Numbered from the stretch's first letter, positions 10,201 to 20,474 are shown. The stretch is DNA of 64,000 bases from an uncultured Lacinutrix sp. (GCF_947500605.1 NZ_CANMSJ010000009.1:1-64000); one strand, 5' to 3'. The notes: generated by a model not told the origin, from the sequence alone. A program made the numbers and translations.

Positions 10201-11554
10201 GTATACCTAGACGGTGAAGCGTAGGCGCACGGTTAAGTAATACTGGGTGTCCTTTAAGAACATTCTCCAAGATATCCCAAACCACTGGCTCTTTTTTGTC
10301 TATTATTTTCTTAGCTGATTTTACAGTTTTTACAATTCCTCTTTCGATTAATTTACGAATGATGAATGGCTTGTAAAGTTCTGCAGCCATATTTTTTGGA
10401 AGACCACATTCAAATAATCTTAATTCCGGTCCAACAACAATTACCGAACGTGCAGAATAATCAACACGCTTACCAAGTAAGTTTTGACGGAAACGTCCTT
10501 GCTTACCTTTAAGTGAATCTGATAAAGATTTTAACGGTCTGTTAGAATCTGTTTTTACAGCAGATGATTTACGTGTGTTATCTAATAATGAATCTACAGA
10601 TTCTTGTAACATACGCTTCTCGTTACGTAAGATAACTTCTGGAGCTTTTATCTCTACAAGTCTCTTTAAACGGTTGTTACGTATAATTACACGACGGTAT
10701 AAATCATTTAAATCTGAAGTAGCAAAACGTCCACCATCTAAAGGCACTAATGGTCTTAATTCTGGTGGTATAATTGGCACTACTTTTAAAATCATCCATT
10801 CTGGACGATTCTCTCTATTTAAGTTAGACTCACGTAAAGCTTCTACAACTTGAAGACGTTTTAATGCCTCAGTTTTACGTTGTTTAGACGTTTCTGTATT
10901 TGCTTTGTGACGTAATTCAAAAGATAAAGAATCTAAATCTATACGTGCTAATAAATCTATTAAACACTCAGCACCCATTTTAGCTATAAACTTGTTAGGA
11001 TCTGAATCTTCTAAATAATTATTATCTTGAGGAAGTTCTTCTAAAATATTTAGATACTCTTCTTCAGTAAGGAAATCCATTTTTTGAATTGGTTCTCCTT
11101 CAGCATTTTTAGCATTACCTGCTTGTATTACTACATAACGTTCGTAGTAAATAATCATATCTAATTTCTTAGATGGTAACCCTAATAAATAACCTATTTT
11201 ATTTGGTAACGAACGGAAATACCAGATATGAGCAACAGGTACCACTAAATTAATGTGACCTACTCTATCTCTACGTACTTTCTTTTCTGTTACTTCTACA
11301 CCACAACGGTCACAAACAATACCTTTATAGCGAATTCTTTTATATTTACCACAAGCACATTCGTAGTCTTTTACAGGACCAAAAATACGCTCACAGAATA
11401 AACCATCTCTTTCTGGTTTATGTGTACGATAATTAATAGTTTCTGGCTTTAAAACCTCACCTCTAGACTCTGCTAAAATAGACTCTGGTGATGCTAAACC
11501 AATTGAGATTTTGTTAAATCTCTGTACTGTATTCTTATCTTGCTTTCTTGCCAT
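7253..11554 (-). CDS. rpoC: DNA-directed RNA polymerase subunit beta'
   Basis: This is the catalytic beta' subunit, 1433 residues, full length for Bacteroidota. The N-terminal zinc site is seen as [13 protein letters not shown] followed by CDRCG (about residues 66-84). The Mg2+-binding catalytic loop [12 protein letters not shown] lies near residue 475, just after the bridge region RAPTLHRLG. The second zinc site is formed by the Cys in VDCGTLRG and the [13 protein letters not shown] cluster (about 820-915). The trigger-loop region [18 protein letters not shown] is also intact. The gene follows rpoB by 71 nt on the same strand and is ended by a hairpin before the DUF3467 gene. ATG at 11554 gives the usual MARKQDKN start. 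Confidence 0.99.
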   Translation of the reverse strand: MARKQDKNTVQRFNKISIGLASPESILAESRGEVLKPETINYRTHKPERDGLFCERIFGPVKDYECACGKYKRIRYKGIVCDRCGVEVTEKKVRRDRVGHINLVVPVAHIWYFRSLPNKIGYLLGLPSKKLDMIIYYERYVVIQAGNAKNAEGEPIQKMDFLTEEEYLNILEELPQDNNYLEDSDPNKFIAKMGAECLIDLLARIDLDSLSFELRHKANTETSKQRKTEALKRLQVVEALRESNLNRENRPEWMILKVVPIIPPELRPLVPLDGGRFATSDLNDLYRRVIIRNNRLKRLVEIKAPEVILRNEKRMLQESVDSLLDNTRKSSAVKTDSNRPLKSLSDSLKGKQGRFRQNLLGKRVDYSARSVIVVGPELRLFECGLPKNMAAELYKPFIIRKLIERGIVKTVKSAKKIIDKKEPVVWDILENVLKGHPVLLNRAPTLHRLGIQAFQPKLIEGKAIQLHPLACAAFNADFDGDQMAVHLPLGPEAILECQLLMLASHNILNPANGAPVTVPSQDMVLGLYYMTKLRTSTPEVAVKGEGLTFYSAEEVNIAYNEKRVDLNAQIKVRTIDFNAEGELVPQIVETTTGRVLFNEKVPAAAGYINQVLTKKSLRDIIGDILRLTSVPETADFLDEIKTLGYLFAFRGGLSFSLGDIIIPPEKQSMIDAANAKVDGITGNYNMGLITNNERYNQVIDIWTSTNAELTELSMKRIREDQQGFNSVFMMLDSGARGSKEQIRQLTGMRGLMAKPKKSTAGGGSIIENPILSNFKEGLSILEYFISTHGARKGLADTALKTADAGYLTRRLVDVSQDVIVNSVDCGTLRGVEVSALKKNDEVVEKLGARVLGRIALNDVYNPLTEQLIVEAGQLIEDDIAAAIEASPIDAIEVRSPLSCEAKKGICAKCYGRNLATNKMVQRGEAVGVVAAQSIGEPGTQLTLRTFHVGGIAGNISEENNLAVKFDGVAEIEELKTVKGTNKDGEDVNIVISRTSELKLVDKKTGITLSTNNIPYGSTIFVKDGDKLKTGDIVCEWDPYNGVIISEFAGKVRYENIEQGITYQVEIDEQTGFQEKVISESRNKKIIPTLIVEDSKGEAIRSYNLPVGAHIMIDDGEKVNIGKILVKIPRKSSKAGDITGGLPRVTELFEARNPSNPAVVSAIDGVVSFGKIKRGNREIIIESKLGDIKKYLVKLSSQILVQENDFVKAGMPLSDGSITPNDILNIKGPAAVQQYLVNEVQEVYRLQGVKINDKHFEVVVRQMMRKVRIIDSGDTIFLEDQLAHKADFIEENDAIFGKKVVENAGDSTNLKEGQLITAFELRDENSLLRREDKALVEARDVRPATATPILQGITRASLQTKSFISAASFQETTKVLNEAAVAGKIDSLEGLKENVIVGHRIPAGTGMRSYENIIVGSKEEFDQMMQAKQEVNYN

Positions 11555-11580
11555 TTCTTTATAGTTTTCAGTATTCAGTA

Positions 11581-11609
11581 TTCAGTCGCAGTAATTACTG
11601 CTGACTGAA
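11581..11609. repeat. Compound palindrome in the rpoB-rpoC spacer
   Basis: TTCAGTC (11581-11587) pairs with GACTGAA (11603-11609) around a perfect 12-nt palindrome CAGTAATTACTG (11589-11600). The left flank adds two more CAGTATT-type repeats and the right flank has ACACTG, so the stem can extend further. There is no U-tract. It fills most of the 71-nt spacer between rpoB and rpoC. Confidence 0.6.
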
Positions 11610-11625
11610 CACTGTAAACTATTTT

Positions 11626-14600
11626 TTACTCCTCTAATCTAATGTCTAATGCTAGTCCTTTCAATTCGTGCATAAGTACGTTGAAAGATTCTGGTAATCC
11701 TGGATCTGGCATTGGCTCACCTTTTACGATTGCTTCGTAAGTTTTAGCTCTACCGACAACATCATCAGATTTTACTGTTAAGATTTCTCTTAATGTTGCA
11801 GATGCTCCATAAGCCTCTAGTGCCCATACTTCCATCTCTCCAAAACGCTGACCACCAAATTGTGCTTTACCACCTAATGGTTGCTGTGTAATTAATGAGT
11901 ATGGTCCTATAGAACGAGCATGCATCTTATCGTCTACCATATGCCCTAACTTAAGCATGTAGATTACACCAACTGTTGCTGGTTGATCAAAACGTTCTCC
12001 TGTTCCACCGTCGTATAAATATGTATGACCATATCTAGGTATTCCAGCTTCATCAGTTAATTCGTTAATTTGTTCAATAGTTGCTCCATCGAAAATTGGC
12101 GTTGCATAAGTACGACCTAAATCTTGTCCGGCCCATCCTAATACAGTTTCATATATCTGTCCAATGTTCATACGAGATGGTACACCTAATGGATTTAATA
12201 CGATATCTACTGGAGTTCCATCTTCTAAGAAAGGCATATCTTCTTGACGAACAATACGTGCAACAATACCTTTGTTACCGTGACGTCCTGCCATTTTATC
12301 ACCAACTTTAAGTTTACGCTTCTTAGCGATATAAACTTTAGCTAATTTAATAATACCTGCTGGTAACTCATCTCCTACAGAAATTGTAAACTTCTCACGA
12401 CGTAAAGAACCTTGTAAGTCATTTTCCTTAATCTTGTAGTTGTGAATTAAATCTGCAACTAATTTATTTGTATGATCGTCTGTTGTCCAAGTACCTCCTG
12501 TTAAGTGAGTATAATCATCAACCGAGTTTAACATTTTTAAAGTAAACTTTTTACCTTTAGGTAAAACTTCTTCTCCTAAATCGTTAAAGATACCTTGTGA
12601 TGTTTTACCGTTTACAATAGTGAAAAGTTTTTCAACTAAAACAGCTTGTAAATCATCGAACTTACTATTGTAGATACCTTCCAATTGGTTGATATCTTCT
12701 TTATCTTGAGCTCTTTTACGTTTATCTTTAATAGCACGAGCGAATAACTTTTTGTTAATTACTACACCATGTAATGATGGAGATGCTTTTAAAGAAGCAT
12801 CTTTTACATCACCTGCTTTGTCTCCAAAGATAGCACGTAATAATTTTTCTTCTGGTGTAGGATCAGATTCTCCTTTTGGAGTAATTTTACCAATAAGAAT
12901 ATCTCCTGGCTTAACTTCTGCACCAATACGAATCATTCCATTCTCATCAAGGTCTTTAGTAGCCTCTTCTGAAACATTAGGAATATCGTTAGTTAATTCT
13001 TCGTTACCTAATTTTGTATCTCTTACATCTAAAGAATATTCATCTATGTGAATAGAAGTAAATATATCTTCACGAACAACTTTTTCTGAAATTACAATTG
13101 CATCCTCAAAGTTATACCCTTTCCAAGGCATAAAGGCTACTTTCATATTTCTACCTAAAGCTAATTCTCCTTTTTCTGTTGCATAACCTTCTGATAAAAC
13201 CTGACCTTTTTTAACTTTATCGCCTTTCTTAACGATTGGCTTTAAGTTAATAGAAGTACCCTGATTTGTTTTTCTGAATTTTACTAAAGGATAAGATTTT
13301 GTATCACTTTCAAAACTTACTTTAGCTTCATCATCAGTACGTTCGTACTTAATAATAATCTCGTTAGCATCAACATATTCAACAACACCTTCTCCTGTAG
13401 CGTTAATTAACACACGAGAATCTGATGCTACTTGTCTTTCTAATCCTGTTCCAACAATAGGTGCTTGCGGACGTAATAATGGTACGGCCTGACGCATCAT
13501 GTTAGATCCCATTAATGCACGGTTGGCATCATCATGTTCTAAGAAAGGAATTAAAGATGCAGATATTGAAGTAATTTGGTTTGGTGCTACATCAGTATAA
13601 TTTACTGCTGTAGGTTCAATTACTGGAAAATCTCCTTCTTGTCTTGCAATTACCTTCTCATCAAGAATCTTACCGTCCTCATCTACTTTTACAGTAGCTT
13701 GGGCAATTAACATGTTTTCTTCTTCTTCTGCACTTAAATAAACTGGAGTGTTTTTAATATCTACTACTCCATTTTCAACTTTTCTATAAGGCGTTTCTAA
13801 GAATCCCATAGAATTCACTTTCGCATATACAGATAAAGATGAAATTAATCCAATGTTTGGACCTTCAGGAGTTTCAATAGGACATAAACGTCCGTAGTGT
13901 GTGTAGTGAACATCACGTACTTCGAAACCTGCTCTTTCTCTTGATAAACCACCTGGTCCTAATGCTGATAAACGACGCTTGTGCGTAATCTCTGCAAGAG
14001 GATTCGTTTGATCCATAAATTGAGATAATTGGTTAGTACCAAAAAATGAATTAATAACAGACGATAAAGTCTTAGCATTAATTAAATCTATTGGAGTAAA
14101 GACTTCGTTATCACGAACGTTCATACGTTCACGAATAGTACGAGCCATACGTGCTAAACCAACACCAAACTGAGAAGATAATTGTTCACCAACTGTACGT
14201 ACACGACGGTTAGATAAGTGATCAATATCATCAATCTCTGCTTTAGAGTTTATTAACTCAATTAAATATTTTATAATAGTTATGATATCTTCTTTGGTAA
14301 GCACTTGCTTATCCATACCGATATCCAACTGTAATTTCTTGTTCATTCTATAACGACCTACTTCTCCTAAAGAGTAACGTTGATCACTAAAAAATAATTT
14401 ATCTATAATACCACGTGCTGTCTCCTCATCTGGCGGCTCAGCATTACGTAGTTGTCTATAGATATGTTCTACAGCTTCTTTCTCCGAGTTTGTTGGATCT
14501 TTTTGAAGCGTATTATGTATAATTGCGTAATCTCCTTGTTGTGCACTTTCTTTATGTAAAAGAATAGTTTTTACACCAACTTCTAAGATTTCCTCAATAT

Positions 14601-15438
14601 TGTCTTTGTCTAATTCTGTATCACGGTCAAGAACAATTTCGTTACGCTCGATAGATACAACTTCACCTGTATCTTCATCAACGAAATCTTCATGCCATGT
14701 ATTTAATACACGCGCTGCAAGTTTACGACCTAATATTTTCTTTAGTCCAGATTTTGAAACTTTAACCTCTTCGGCTAAATCAAAAATCTCTAAAATGTCT
14801 TTATCTCTTTCAAAACCGATAGCTCTGAATAAAGTAGTAACAGGTAATTTTTTCTTTCTATCGATATACGCATACATCACTTGATTGATGTCTGTTGCGA
14901 ATTCAATCCAAGATCCTTTAAAAGGAATTACTCTTGCTGAATATAATTTTGTTCCATTTGCATGGAAAGATTGTCCGAAGAATACACCAGGAGATCTATG
15001 TAATTGAGATACTACTACACGCTCTGCACCGTTGATACAGAAAGTACCTGAAGGTGTCATGTAAGGTATTGTTCCTAAGTATACATCTTGAACAATAGTT
15101 TCGAAATCTTCATGTTCAGGATCTGTACAATAAAGCTTTAACCTTGCTTTTAATGGAACGCTATATGTAAGCCCTCTTTCTATACACTCATCTATAGCGT
15201 ATCTTGGTGGATCGACAAAGTAATCTAAGAATTCTAAAACGAATTGATTACGAGTATCTGTGATTGGAAAGTTCTCCATGAAGGTGTTATATAATCCTTC
15301 ATTACCTCTTTCTTCAGATTTTGTTTCAAGTTGGAAAAAATCCTGGAAGGATTTTATTTGAATATCCATGAAATCTGGATATTCAGTTCTATTTACAATA
15401 GACGAGAAATTTAATCTTTCAGCTTGTGTTACTAACAT
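11626..15438 (-). CDS. rpoB: DNA-directed RNA polymerase subunit beta
   Basis: This is the 1270-residue beta subunit. The ATG at 15438 was chosen ([11 protein letters not shown]) over an in-frame TTG one codon upstream, in line with usual flavobacterial starts. The rifampicin pocket is recognisable at about residues 465-500 ([16 protein letters not shown], then [16 protein letters not shown]). The Asp, His and Ser that mutate in resistant strains are all wild type, so rifampicin sensitivity is expected. The conserved regions [12 protein letters not shown] and the C-terminal [24 protein letters not shown] (shown in part) that contact beta' are intact. The gene is co-transcribed with the L11-L1-L10-L12 genes upstream and rpoC downstream, with two hairpins in the rplL-rpoB spacer. 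Confidence 0.99.
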   Translation of the reverse strand: MLVTQAERLNFSSIVNRTEYPDFMDIQIKSFQDFFQLETKSEERGNEGLYNTFMENFPITDTRNQFVLEFLDYFVDPPRYAIDECIERGLTYSVPLKARLKLYCTDPEHEDFETIVQDVYLGTIPYMTPSGTFCINGAERVVVSQLHRSPGVFFGQSFHANGTKLYSARVIPFKGSWIEFATDINQVMYAYIDRKKKLPVTTLFRAIGFERDKDILEIFDLAEEVKVSKSGLKKILGRKLAARVLNTWHEDFVDEDTGEVVSIERNEIVLDRDTELDKDNIEEILEVGVKTILLHKESAQQGDYAIIHNTLQKDPTNSEKEAVEHIYRQLRNAEPPDEETARGIIDKLFFSDQRYSLGEVGRYRMNKKLQLDIGMDKQVLTKEDIITIIKYLIELINSKAEIDDIDHLSNRRVRTVGEQLSSQFGVGLARMARTIRERMNVRDNEVFTPIDLINAKTLSSVINSFFGTNQLSQFMDQTNPLAEITHKRRLSALGPGGLSRERAGFEVRDVHYTHYGRLCPIETPEGPNIGLISSLSVYAKVNSMGFLETPYRKVENGVVDIKNTPVYLSAEEEENMLIAQATVKVDEDGKILDEKVIARQEGDFPVIEPTAVNYTDVAPNQITSISASLIPFLEHDDANRALMGSNMMRQAVPLLRPQAPIVGTGLERQVASDSRVLINATGEGVVEYVDANEIIIKYERTDDEAKVSFESDTKSYPLVKFRKTNQGTSINLKPIVKKGDKVKKGQVLSEGYATEKGELALGRNMKVAFMPWKGYNFEDAIVISEKVVREDIFTSIHIDEYSLDVRDTKLGNEELTNDIPNVSEEATKDLDENGMIRIGAEVKPGDILIGKITPKGESDPTPEEKLLRAIFGDKAGDVKDASLKASPSLHGVVINKKLFARAIKDKRKRAQDKEDINQLEGIYNSKFDDLQAVLVEKLFTIVNGKTSQGIFNDLGEEVLPKGKKFTLKMLNSVDDYTHLTGGTWTTDDHTNKLVADLIHNYKIKENDLQGSLRREKFTISVGDELPAGIIKLAKVYIAKKRKLKVGDKMAGRHGNKGIVARIVRQEDMPFLEDGTPVDIVLNPLGVPSRMNIGQIYETVLGWAGQDLGRTYATPIFDGATIEQINELTDEAGIPRYGHTYLYDGGTGERFDQPATVGVIYMLKLGHMVDDKMHARSIGPYSLITQQPLGGKAQFGGQRFGEMEVWALEAYGASATLREILTVKSDDVVGRAKTYEAIVKGEPMPDPGLPESFNVLMHELKGLALDIRLEE

Positions 15439-15458
15439 CAATGGACGAAATTTTGATT

Positions 15459-15495
15459 AAAAAAAAATACTTGTATATAGGTACTACCTATATAC
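15459..15495 (-). terminator. Attenuator-like hairpin with U-tract between rplL and rpoB
   Basis: GTATATAGGT (15473-15482) pairs perfectly with ACCTATATAC (15486-15495) around a 3-nt loop. On the minus strand it is followed, after five bases, by nine consecutive T (15459-15467), ending 20 nt before the rpoB start. It looks like a leaky terminator that would lower rpoBC expression relative to ribosomal proteins. E. coli has an attenuator in the same spacer. Confidence 0.6.
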
Positions 15496-15506
15496 GACAA
15501 ATGGTC

Positions 15507-15535
15507 TAGGTCTTTGAGAGTAATCTCAAGACCTA
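15507..15535 (-). promoter_or_regulatory. Long hairpin just after rplL
   Basis: TAGGTCTT (15507-15514) and GAGA (15516-15519) pair with TCTC (15524-15527) and AAGACCTA (15528-15535), leaving one bulged base. It lies 27 nt past the rplL stop and directly ahead of the attenuator-like hairpin. A processing site comparable to the E. coli rplL-rpoB RNase III site is possible; this is inference. Confidence 0.55.
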
Positions 15536-15562
15536 AACCTTTGTAAAAATTATTGGTAAGAC

Positions 15563-15934
15563 TTATTTAAGTTCTACCTCTGCTCCTGCCTCTTCTAATT
15601 GAGTTTTAAGAGCTTCTGCTTCATCTTTAGAAACACCTTCTTTGATTGCACTTGGTGCATCATCAACTAAACCTTTAGCTTCTTTTAATCCTAATCCAGT
15701 TAATTCCTTAACTAATTTTACAACAGCTAACTTAGCGCTACCTGCAGCTTTTAAGATTACATCAAATTCTGATTGCTCTTCAGCAGCTTCTCCGCCACCT
15801 GCAGCTGGTCCAGCTACTACTGCTGCTGCAGCAGGCTCGATACCGTATTCATCTTTTAATATAGTTGCTAACTCGTTTACTTCTTTAACTGTAAGGTTAA
15901 CTAATTGTTCTGCGAAATCTTTTAATTCTGCCAT
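15563..15934 (-). CDS. rplL: Large ribosomal subunit protein bL12 (L7/L12)
   Basis: This is the 123-residue stalk protein that recruits translational GTPases as dimers on L10. The N-terminal dimerisation helix ([20 protein letters not shown]) is followed by a flexible Ala/Gly hinge at about residues 35-52 ([19 protein letters not shown]). The globular C-terminal domain follows, with the conserved [16 protein letters not shown] helix that touches elongation factors. It is the last ribosomal gene of the rplKAJL group, 55 nt after rplJ. Two hairpins separate it from rpoB. Confidence 0.98.
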   Translation of the reverse strand: MAELKDFAEQLVNLTVKEVNELATILKDEYGIEPAAAAVVAGPAAGGGEAAEEQSEFDVILKAAGSAKLAVVKLVKELTGLGLKEAKGLVDDAPSAIKEGVSKDEAEALKTQLEEAGAEVELK

Positions 15935-15989
15935 TTGTGATAATTTTTTTAATTTTAATATTTAAGTGTAAAGTGCGTACTTTTTAATA

Positions 15990-16511
15990 TTATCCCTCTT
16001 TTTGAGATAATGTTTTAAGAATACCAGAAAGTGTTTGTCCACTTGATTTAAGTGCAGAAATAACGTTCTTCGCAGGAGATTGTAATAATCCAATGATATC
16101 TCCTAATAATTCTTCTTTAGATTTGATTTCAACTAACATATCCAGTTGATCATCTCCAATATATACTGTTTCTTCAATAAAAGCTCCTTTTAAAAGAGGC
16201 TTCTCAGCTTTCTTACGGAAAGCTTTAATTACCTTAGCTGGTGCATTACCAGTCTCAGAGTACATTACTGAAGTATTACCTTTAAGCGTTGTTGGTAAGT
16301 CTCCAAAATCTCTATCTGAAGCTTCCATTGCTTTTTCAAGTAATGTATTTTTTACTACTGATAATTTTACGTTTGCTTTAAAACAAGCACGACGTAAATC
16401 TGAAGTATTACCTGCATTTAATCCTGATAAATCAGTTAAATAGATATTAGCATTTTCGGCTAATTGAGCAGTTAATTCTTCAATAACTTGTGATTTTTCT
16501 TCTCTTGTCAT
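15990..16511 (-). CDS. rplJ: Large ribosomal subunit protein uL10
   Basis: This 173-residue protein is the base of the ribosomal stalk: it binds 23S rRNA with L11 and carries L12 dimers on its C-terminal helix. The N-terminal rRNA-binding half shows the usual pattern (SDLRRACFKANVKLSVVKNT, then LKGNTSVMYSE). The C-terminal Ser/Leu-rich helix (IISALKSSGQTL-type) is the L12-binding part. The gene follows rplA with only 19 nt between, in line with one operon. No separate L10 leader structure was evident in the short spacer upstream. Confidence 0.97.
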   Translation of the reverse strand: MTREEKSQVIEELTAQLAENANIYLTDLSGLNAGNTSDLRRACFKANVKLSVVKNTLLEKAMEASDRDFGDLPTTLKGNTSVMYSETGNAPAKVIKAFRKKAEKPLLKGAFIEETVYIGDDQLDMLVEIKSKEELLGDIIGLLQSPAKNVISALKSSGQTLSGILKTLSQKEG

Positions 16512-16530
16512 AATAAAAGTTATTTAACTA

Positions 16531-17220
16531 CTAACCGATTTTTGTTTCAACTGCAATACTTGGGCTCATTGTAGAAGACATGAAAATGCTTTTTACATAA
16601 ACTCCTTTTGAAGCAGTTGGCTTCAGTTTCATTAATGTTGTTAATAATTCGTTTGCGTTTTCTTTAATTTTATCAGCACTAAAAGATGCTTTTCCAATTG
16701 CAGCGTGAACGATACCAGTTTTATCAACTTTGAAGTCAATTTTACCAGCTTTAACTTCTGTTACAGCTTTTGCAACATCCATAGTTACAGTACCTGTCTT
16801 TGGGTTAGGCATTAAACCACGAGGACCTAATACACGTCCTAAAGGACCTAATTTACCCATAACACTAGGCATAGTAATGATTACGTCTACGTCTGTCCAA
16901 CCACCTTTAATTTTATCAAGGTACTCATCTAAACCAACGAAATCTGCACCAGCTTCTTTAGCTTCTGCTTCTTTGTCTGGAGTTACTAATGCTAATACTT
17001 TTACATCTTTACCTGTACCATGAGGAAGAGATACTACACCTCTAACCATTTGGTTTGCTTTTCTAGGATCTACTCCTAAACGCACAGCTAAATCGACTGA
17101 AGCATCAAACTTAGTGTTACTAATTTCTTTTATTAGTGCTGAAGCTTCTTGTAAAGAATATACTTTATCCTTTTCTAGCTTTGCAACAGCCTCTTTACGT
17201 TTCTTTGTTAATTTTGCCAT
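16531..17220 (-). CDS. rplA: Large ribosomal subunit protein uL1
   Basis: This 229-residue protein binds 23S rRNA at the L1 stalk, which helps release E-site tRNA. In many bacteria it also represses its own operon by binding the leader mRNA. The signature region [19 protein letters not shown] (about residues 120-140) is intact and the length is typical. It lies 17 nt after rplK and 19 nt before rplJ on the same strand. The ATG at 17220 gives the usual [11 protein letters not shown] start. Confidence 0.98.
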   Translation of the reverse strand: MAKLTKKRKEAVAKLEKDKVYSLQEASALIKEISNTKFDASVDLAVRLGVDPRKANQMVRGVVSLPHGTGKDVKVLALVTPDKEAEAKEAGADFVGLDEYLDKIKGGWTDVDVIITMPSVMGKLGPLGRVLGPRGLMPNPKTGTVTMDVAKAVTEVKAGKIDFKVDKTGIVHAAIGKASFSADKIKENANELLTTLMKLKPTASKGVYVKSIFMSSTMSPSIAVETKIG

Positions 17221-17237
17221 TTTAAAATCTTTTTAGG

Positions 17238-17678
17238 TTAATTAGGTGCTTCACCACCTTTAACAGTTATACCCATAGATCTTGCAGTACCTGCGATCAT
17301 TTTCATTGCTGATCCAATTGTAAATGCGTTTAAATCTACCATTTTGTCCTCTGCAATAGTTTTTACTTGATCCCAAGTTACCTTAGCTACTTTACGTACA
17401 TGAGGTTCACCTGATCCTTTTTTCACCTTGGCCGCTTCTAATAATTGAACTGCTGCTGGTGGAGTTTTAATTACAAAGTCAAATGATTTGTCTTTGTAAA
17501 CAGATATCACAACTGGTAATACTTTACCAGCTTTGTCTTGAGTTCTAGCATTAAACTGCTTACAGAACTCCATGATATTAACACCAGCGGCACCTAAAGC
17601 GGGTCCAACCGGTGGCGACGGATTCGCTGCACCTCCCCTTACTTGTAATTTGACTACTTTGCCTAATTCTTTTGCCAT
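17238..17678 (-). CDS. rplK: Large ribosomal subunit protein uL11
   Basis: This 146-residue protein binds the GTPase-associated centre of 23S rRNA and is needed for RelA-dependent stringent sensing in many bacteria. The Pro-rich N-terminal domain that contacts thiostrepton is clear ([20 protein letters not shown]). The C-terminal rRNA-binding domain ends with the signature [14 protein letters not shown]. The gene starts the ribosomal part of the operon, 69 nt after nusG, and is followed closely by rplA. Confidence 0.98.
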   Translation of the reverse strand: MAKELGKVVKLQVRGGAANPSPPVGPALGAAGVNIMEFCKQFNARTQDKAGKVLPVVISVYKDKSFDFVIKTPPAAVQLLEAAKVKKGSGEPHVRKVAKVTWDQVKTIAEDKMVDLNAFTIGSAMKMIAGTARSMGITVKGGEAPN

Positions 17679-17747
17679 TTTAAATAATTTAGTTTCGTAT
17701 TAAATAAATTTGAAGCTGATTTAATACTTTCTTTATTGTAACAATTA

Positions 17748-18302
17748 TTAAATTTTTTCTACTTGCATGTAACTTAATTCTAATGGTGTTTTTCTTCCGA
17801 AAATCTTAACCATTACTTCAAGTTTACGTTTTTCTTCATTAATGTTTTCGATAGTTCCATCAAAACCATTAAAAGGTCCATCTATAACCTTAACAGTTTC
17901 TCCTTTTGTAAATGGAATAGCAACACTAGAATCCATATCTACAGATAATTCATCTACTTTACCTAACATTCTATTAACTTCGGACTGTCTTAAAGGTAAT
18001 GGATCACCACCTTTAGTTGCACCTAAGAAGCCTATTACATTTGTTATTGATCTAATGATGTGTGGAACTTCACCTGTAAGGTTAGCCTTTATCATTATAT
18101 AACCACTGAAATATACTTTCTCTTTGTTTATTTTTTTGCCGTTTCTTATTTGCACTACATTTTCTGTTGGCACTAAAACCTGCTCAACATAATCCTGTAA
18201 ACCTAAACGAGCAATTTCGTTTTCAATATAAGTTTTAATCTTATTCTCTTGACCACTTACTGCTCTTACAACGTACCACTTTTTTTCTCCTACTTCAGCC
18301 AT
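17748..18302 (-). CDS. nusG: Transcription termination/antitermination factor NusG
   Basis: NusG binds the clamp of RNA polymerase beta', reduces pausing and links transcription with Rho or the leading ribosome. The 184-residue protein has the NGN domain first (KKWYVVRAVSGQENKIKTYIE, truncated here to the motif KKWYVVRAVSGQENK; then VYFSGYIMIKANL). A C-terminal KOW domain follows at about residues 130-175 (FTKGETVKVIDGPFNGFDG). It is close behind secE (9 nt) in the usual secE-nusG pair, and ahead of rplK. Confidence 0.98.
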   Translation of the reverse strand: MAEVGEKKWYVVRAVSGQENKIKTYIENEIARLGLQDYVEQVLVPTENVVQIRNGKKINKEKVYFSGYIMIKANLTGEVPHIIRSITNVIGFLGATKGGDPLPLRQSEVNRMLGKVDELSVDMDSSVAIPFTKGETVKVIDGPFNGFDGTIENINEEKRKLEVMVKIFGRKTPLELSYMQVEKI

Positions 18303-18311
18303 AACTTTATA

Positions 18312-18506
18312 TTAACTAATTAATTTAAAGTATTCGCTTATAACTTTACTGAAAACAGAATCAATTCCCCAAATTGCTAAAGAGAATATGATTGAAAACA
18401 CAGCAACTAAAATTGTTAACCTTTGCACTTCTGGCCAAGGCGTCCAAGTCACATTGTTTTTCAACTCACCGAATGATTCTTTAATATAATTTACTATTCC
18501 AGCCAT
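18312..18506 (-). CDS. secE: Preprotein translocase subunit SecE
   Basis: SecE is the small essential clamp of the SecYEG channel in the inner membrane. This is a short single-membrane-segment form, 64 residues from ATG at 18506 (MAGIVNYIKESF). A TTG two codons upstream is in frame but less likely. The amphipathic N-terminal helix ends in the conserved VTWTPWPEVQ motif, followed by one transmembrane helix (LTILVAVFSIIFSLAIWGID). It is paired with nusG. A hairpin-terminator separates it from tRNA-Trp upstream, so secE-nusG-rpl probably has its own promoter in the ~55 nt before it. Confidence 0.97.
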   Translation of the reverse strand: MAGIVNYIKESFGELKNNVTWTPWPEVQRLTILVAVFSIIFSLAIWGIDSVFSKVISEYFKLIS

Positions 18507-18562
18507 TTTCAATCTTTATTTTGCGATAAACATATTACTACATTTATCAAATTCATCTTAGT

Positions 18563-18585
18563 AAAAAAGGCTTATTGAAAGCCTT
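18563..18585 (-). terminator. Terminator between tRNA-Trp and secE
   Basis: AAGGCTT (18567-18573) pairs perfectly with AAGCCTT (18579-18585). On the minus strand it is followed by a T-run (18563-18568). It would end the tRNA-tuf-tRNA-Trp transcript and so insulate it from secE-nusG. Confidence 0.7.
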
Positions 18586-18597
18586 GATTACTATAAG

Positions 18598-18670
18598 CAC
18601 GGGCGGAGAGACTCGAACTCCCGACACCTGGTTTTGGAGACCAGTGCTCTACCAACTGAGCTACGCCCGT
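18598..18670 (-). tRNA. tRNA-Trp (CCA)
   Basis: The minus strand folds as a 73-nt cloverleaf with acceptor stem ACGGGCG/CGCCCGT and discriminator G. The anticodon loop CTCCAAA carries CCA and the T-loop is TTCGAGT. No CCA tail is encoded. It sits between tuf and secE. Confidence 0.97.
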
Positions 18671-18676
18671 AAATAT

Positions 18677-18712
18677 GAGTTAAGGCATCACGAAAACGAG
18701 ACACCTTAACTC
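18677..18712 (-). promoter_or_regulatory. Perfect-stem hairpin between tuf and tRNA-Trp
   Basis: GAGTTAAGG (18677-18685) pairs with CCTTAACTC (18704-18712), with extra inner pairs. There is no U-tract, so it is more likely a processing site that frees tRNA-Trp from the tuf message than a terminator. Confidence 0.5.
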
Positions 18713-18731
18713 TATATTAGTTAGACTAAAA

Positions 18732-19919
18732 TTAGTCTAAAATTTCAGTTACCTGACCTGCTCCAACTGTTCTACCACCTTCACGTATAGCGAAACGTAA
18801 TCCAACATTCATTGCAATTGCTTGAATTAACTCAACGTGTATTGTTAAGTTATCTCCAGGCATAACCATCTCAACTCCTTCTGGTAATGCAATATTTCCA
18901 GTTACATCCGTTGTACGAACATAAAATTGAGGACGGTAGTTATTGTGGAATGGAGTGTGACGTCCACCTTCTTCTTTCTTAAGGATATAAACCTCTGCTT
19001 TAAATTTAGCATGTGGAGTTACAGAACCTGGCTTACAGATTACCATACCTCTTGAGATTTGAGACTTTTCAATACCTCTTAATAAGATACCTGCGTTATC
19101 TCCAGCTTCACCTCTATCTAATATTTGACGGAACATTTCAATTCCAGTAATAGTAGAAGTAATTTTCTCAGCACCCATACCAATAATCTCTACAGGATCT
19201 CCAGTATTAGCGATACCAGTCTCAATACGACCAGTTGCTACAGTACCACGACCTGTAATTGAGAATACATCTTCAATAGGCATTAAGAAAGGCTTATCAA
19301 CTTCTCTTAAAGGCTCTTCAATCCAAGCATCAACTTGCTCCATTAATTCTAATACAGTATCAACCCACTTTTGTTCACCGTTAAGTGCACCTAAAGCAGA
19401 ACCAGATACTACAGGTCCGTTATCACCATCATACTCATAGAATGATAATAATTCACGAACTTCCATATCAACTAACTCTAAAAGCTCTTCATCATCAACC
19501 ATATCCACTTTATTTAAGAATACTACTATTCTTGGGATACCTACTTGACGACCTAATAATATGTGCTCACGAGTTTGTGGCATTGGACCATCTGTTGCAG
19601 CTACAACTAATATAGCACCATCCATTTGAGCAGCACCTGTAACCATGTTCTTAACATAATCGGCGTGACCTGGACAATCTACGTGTGCGTAGTGACGGTT
19701 TGCTGTTGCATATTCTACGTGTGAAGTATTAATTGTAATACCTCTTTCTTTCTCTTCAGGAGCGTTATCAATTTGATCGAAATCTTTTGCTTCTGAGAAA
19801 CCTGCATCAGCTAATACTTTAGTAATAGCAGCAGTTAAAGTTGTTTTACCGTGATCTACGTGTCCAATTGTACCAATGTTTAAGTGTGGTTTTGAACGAT
19901 CGAAAGTTGCCTTTGCCAT
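18732..19919 (-). CDS. tuf: Elongation factor Tu
   Basis: EF-Tu carries aminoacyl-tRNA to the ribosomal A site as a GTP complex. The 395-residue protein has all GTPase motifs: GHVDHGKTT (residues ~19-27), DCPGHADY (~81) and NKVDMVDD (~136), and the [12 protein letters not shown] switch I. Domains II and III follow ([13 protein letters not shown], then the C-terminal [15 protein letters not shown]). It is the only tuf in the window. Four tRNA genes precede it and tRNA-Trp follows, the same order as the E. coli tufB locus apart from the tRNA-Trp insertion. Confidence 0.99.
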   Translation of the reverse strand: MAKATFDRSKPHLNIGTIGHVDHGKTTLTAAITKVLADAGFSEAKDFDQIDNAPEEKERGITINTSHVEYATANRHYAHVDCPGHADYVKNMVTGAAQMDGAILVVAATDGPMPQTREHILLGRQVGIPRIVVFLNKVDMVDDEELLELVDMEVRELLSFYEYDGDNGPVVSGSALGALNGEQKWVDTVLELMEQVDAWIEEPLREVDKPFLMPIEDVFSITGRGTVATGRIETGIANTGDPVEIIGMGAEKITSTITGIEMFRQILDRGEAGDNAGILLRGIEKSQISRGMVICKPGSVTPHAKFKAEVYILKKEEGGRHTPFHNNYRPQFYVRTTDVTGNIALPEGVEMVMPGDNLTIHVELIQAIAMNVGLRFAIREGGRTVGAGQVTEILD

Positions 19920-19988
19920 GTTTTAATAATTTAATCTTAGTTATATAATAATTTAATGTTCTATTTTTTGTTGTTATTTAATAAATTG

Positions 19989-20060
19989 AGCCAATGACGG
20001 GAATTGAACCCGTGACCTCTTCCTTACCAAGGAAACGCTCTACCTCTGAGCTACACCGGC
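19989..20060 (-). tRNA. tRNA-Thr (GGT)
   Basis: A 72-nt cloverleaf on the minus strand, with acceptor GCCGGTG/CATTGGC (two G-U pairs) and discriminator T. The anticodon loop TTGGTAA carries GGT and the T-loop is TTCAATT. It is last of four tRNAs before tuf. Confidence 0.96.
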
Positions 20061-20071
20061 TTAAATATTAG

Positions 20072-20144
20072 AGCGAGAGACCAGGTTCGAACTGGCGACA
20101 TTCAGCTTGGAAGGCTGACGCTCTACCAACTGAGCTACTCTCGC
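20072..20144 (-). tRNA. tRNA-Gly (TCC)
   Basis: A 73-nt cloverleaf on the minus strand, with acceptor GCGAGAG/CTCTCGC and anticodon stem TCAGC/GCTGA around CTTCCAA (anticodon TCC). The T-loop is TTCGAAC. It lies 11 nt upstream of tRNA-Thr(GGT). Confidence 0.97.
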
Positions 20145-20196
20145 AATTATTTAATAATTCTTTGTTTAAAACTTACTTTTTCTTGGTAAAAAAAAG

Positions 20197-20278
<82 letters not shown>

Positions 20279-20342
20279 AATCTTAAACTTATCAATATTT
20301 TAAAGAACTATAAAAAAAGTTTTGCAACTTCTTTTATTTTAG

Positions 20343-20416
20343 AGCCGATGGAGGGACTCGAACCCACGACCTGCTGATTACAAATCAGCTGCTCTAGCCA
20401 GCTGAGCTACATCGGC
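20343..20416 (-). tRNA. tRNA-Thr (TGT)
   Basis: A 74-nt cloverleaf on the minus strand with acceptor GCCGATG/CATCGGC and anticodon loop TTTGTAA giving TGT. The T-loop is TTCGAGT. It is first in the tRNA-tuf cluster, as thrU is in E. coli. Confidence 0.97.
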
Positions 20417-20436
20417 TTTTAATACACTTTTTTCGT

Positions 20437-20464
20437 AAAAAAAAGTCCGCTATTTCTAACGGAC
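20437..20464 (-). terminator. Hairpin with 8-T tract between hpf and the tRNA cluster
   Basis: GTCCG (20445-20449) pairs with CGGAC (20460-20464), with a short TA/TA extension inside. On the minus strand it is followed by eight T (20437-20444). It would end the xerC-hpf transcript. Since a -7 box lies just ahead of it, it could instead sit in the leader of the tRNA-tuf transcript. Confidence 0.7.
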
Positions 20465-20466
20465 TG

Positions 20467-20474
20467 CAAATGTA
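20467..20474 (-). promoter_or_regulatory. Candidate -7 box (TACATTTG) for the tRNA-tuf operon
   Basis: TACATTTG on the minus strand fits TAnnTTTG. A TTTT stretch lies about 18 nt upstream where the -33 element is expected. Transcription would start around 20460, inside the terminator-like hairpin. Confidence 0.45.
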
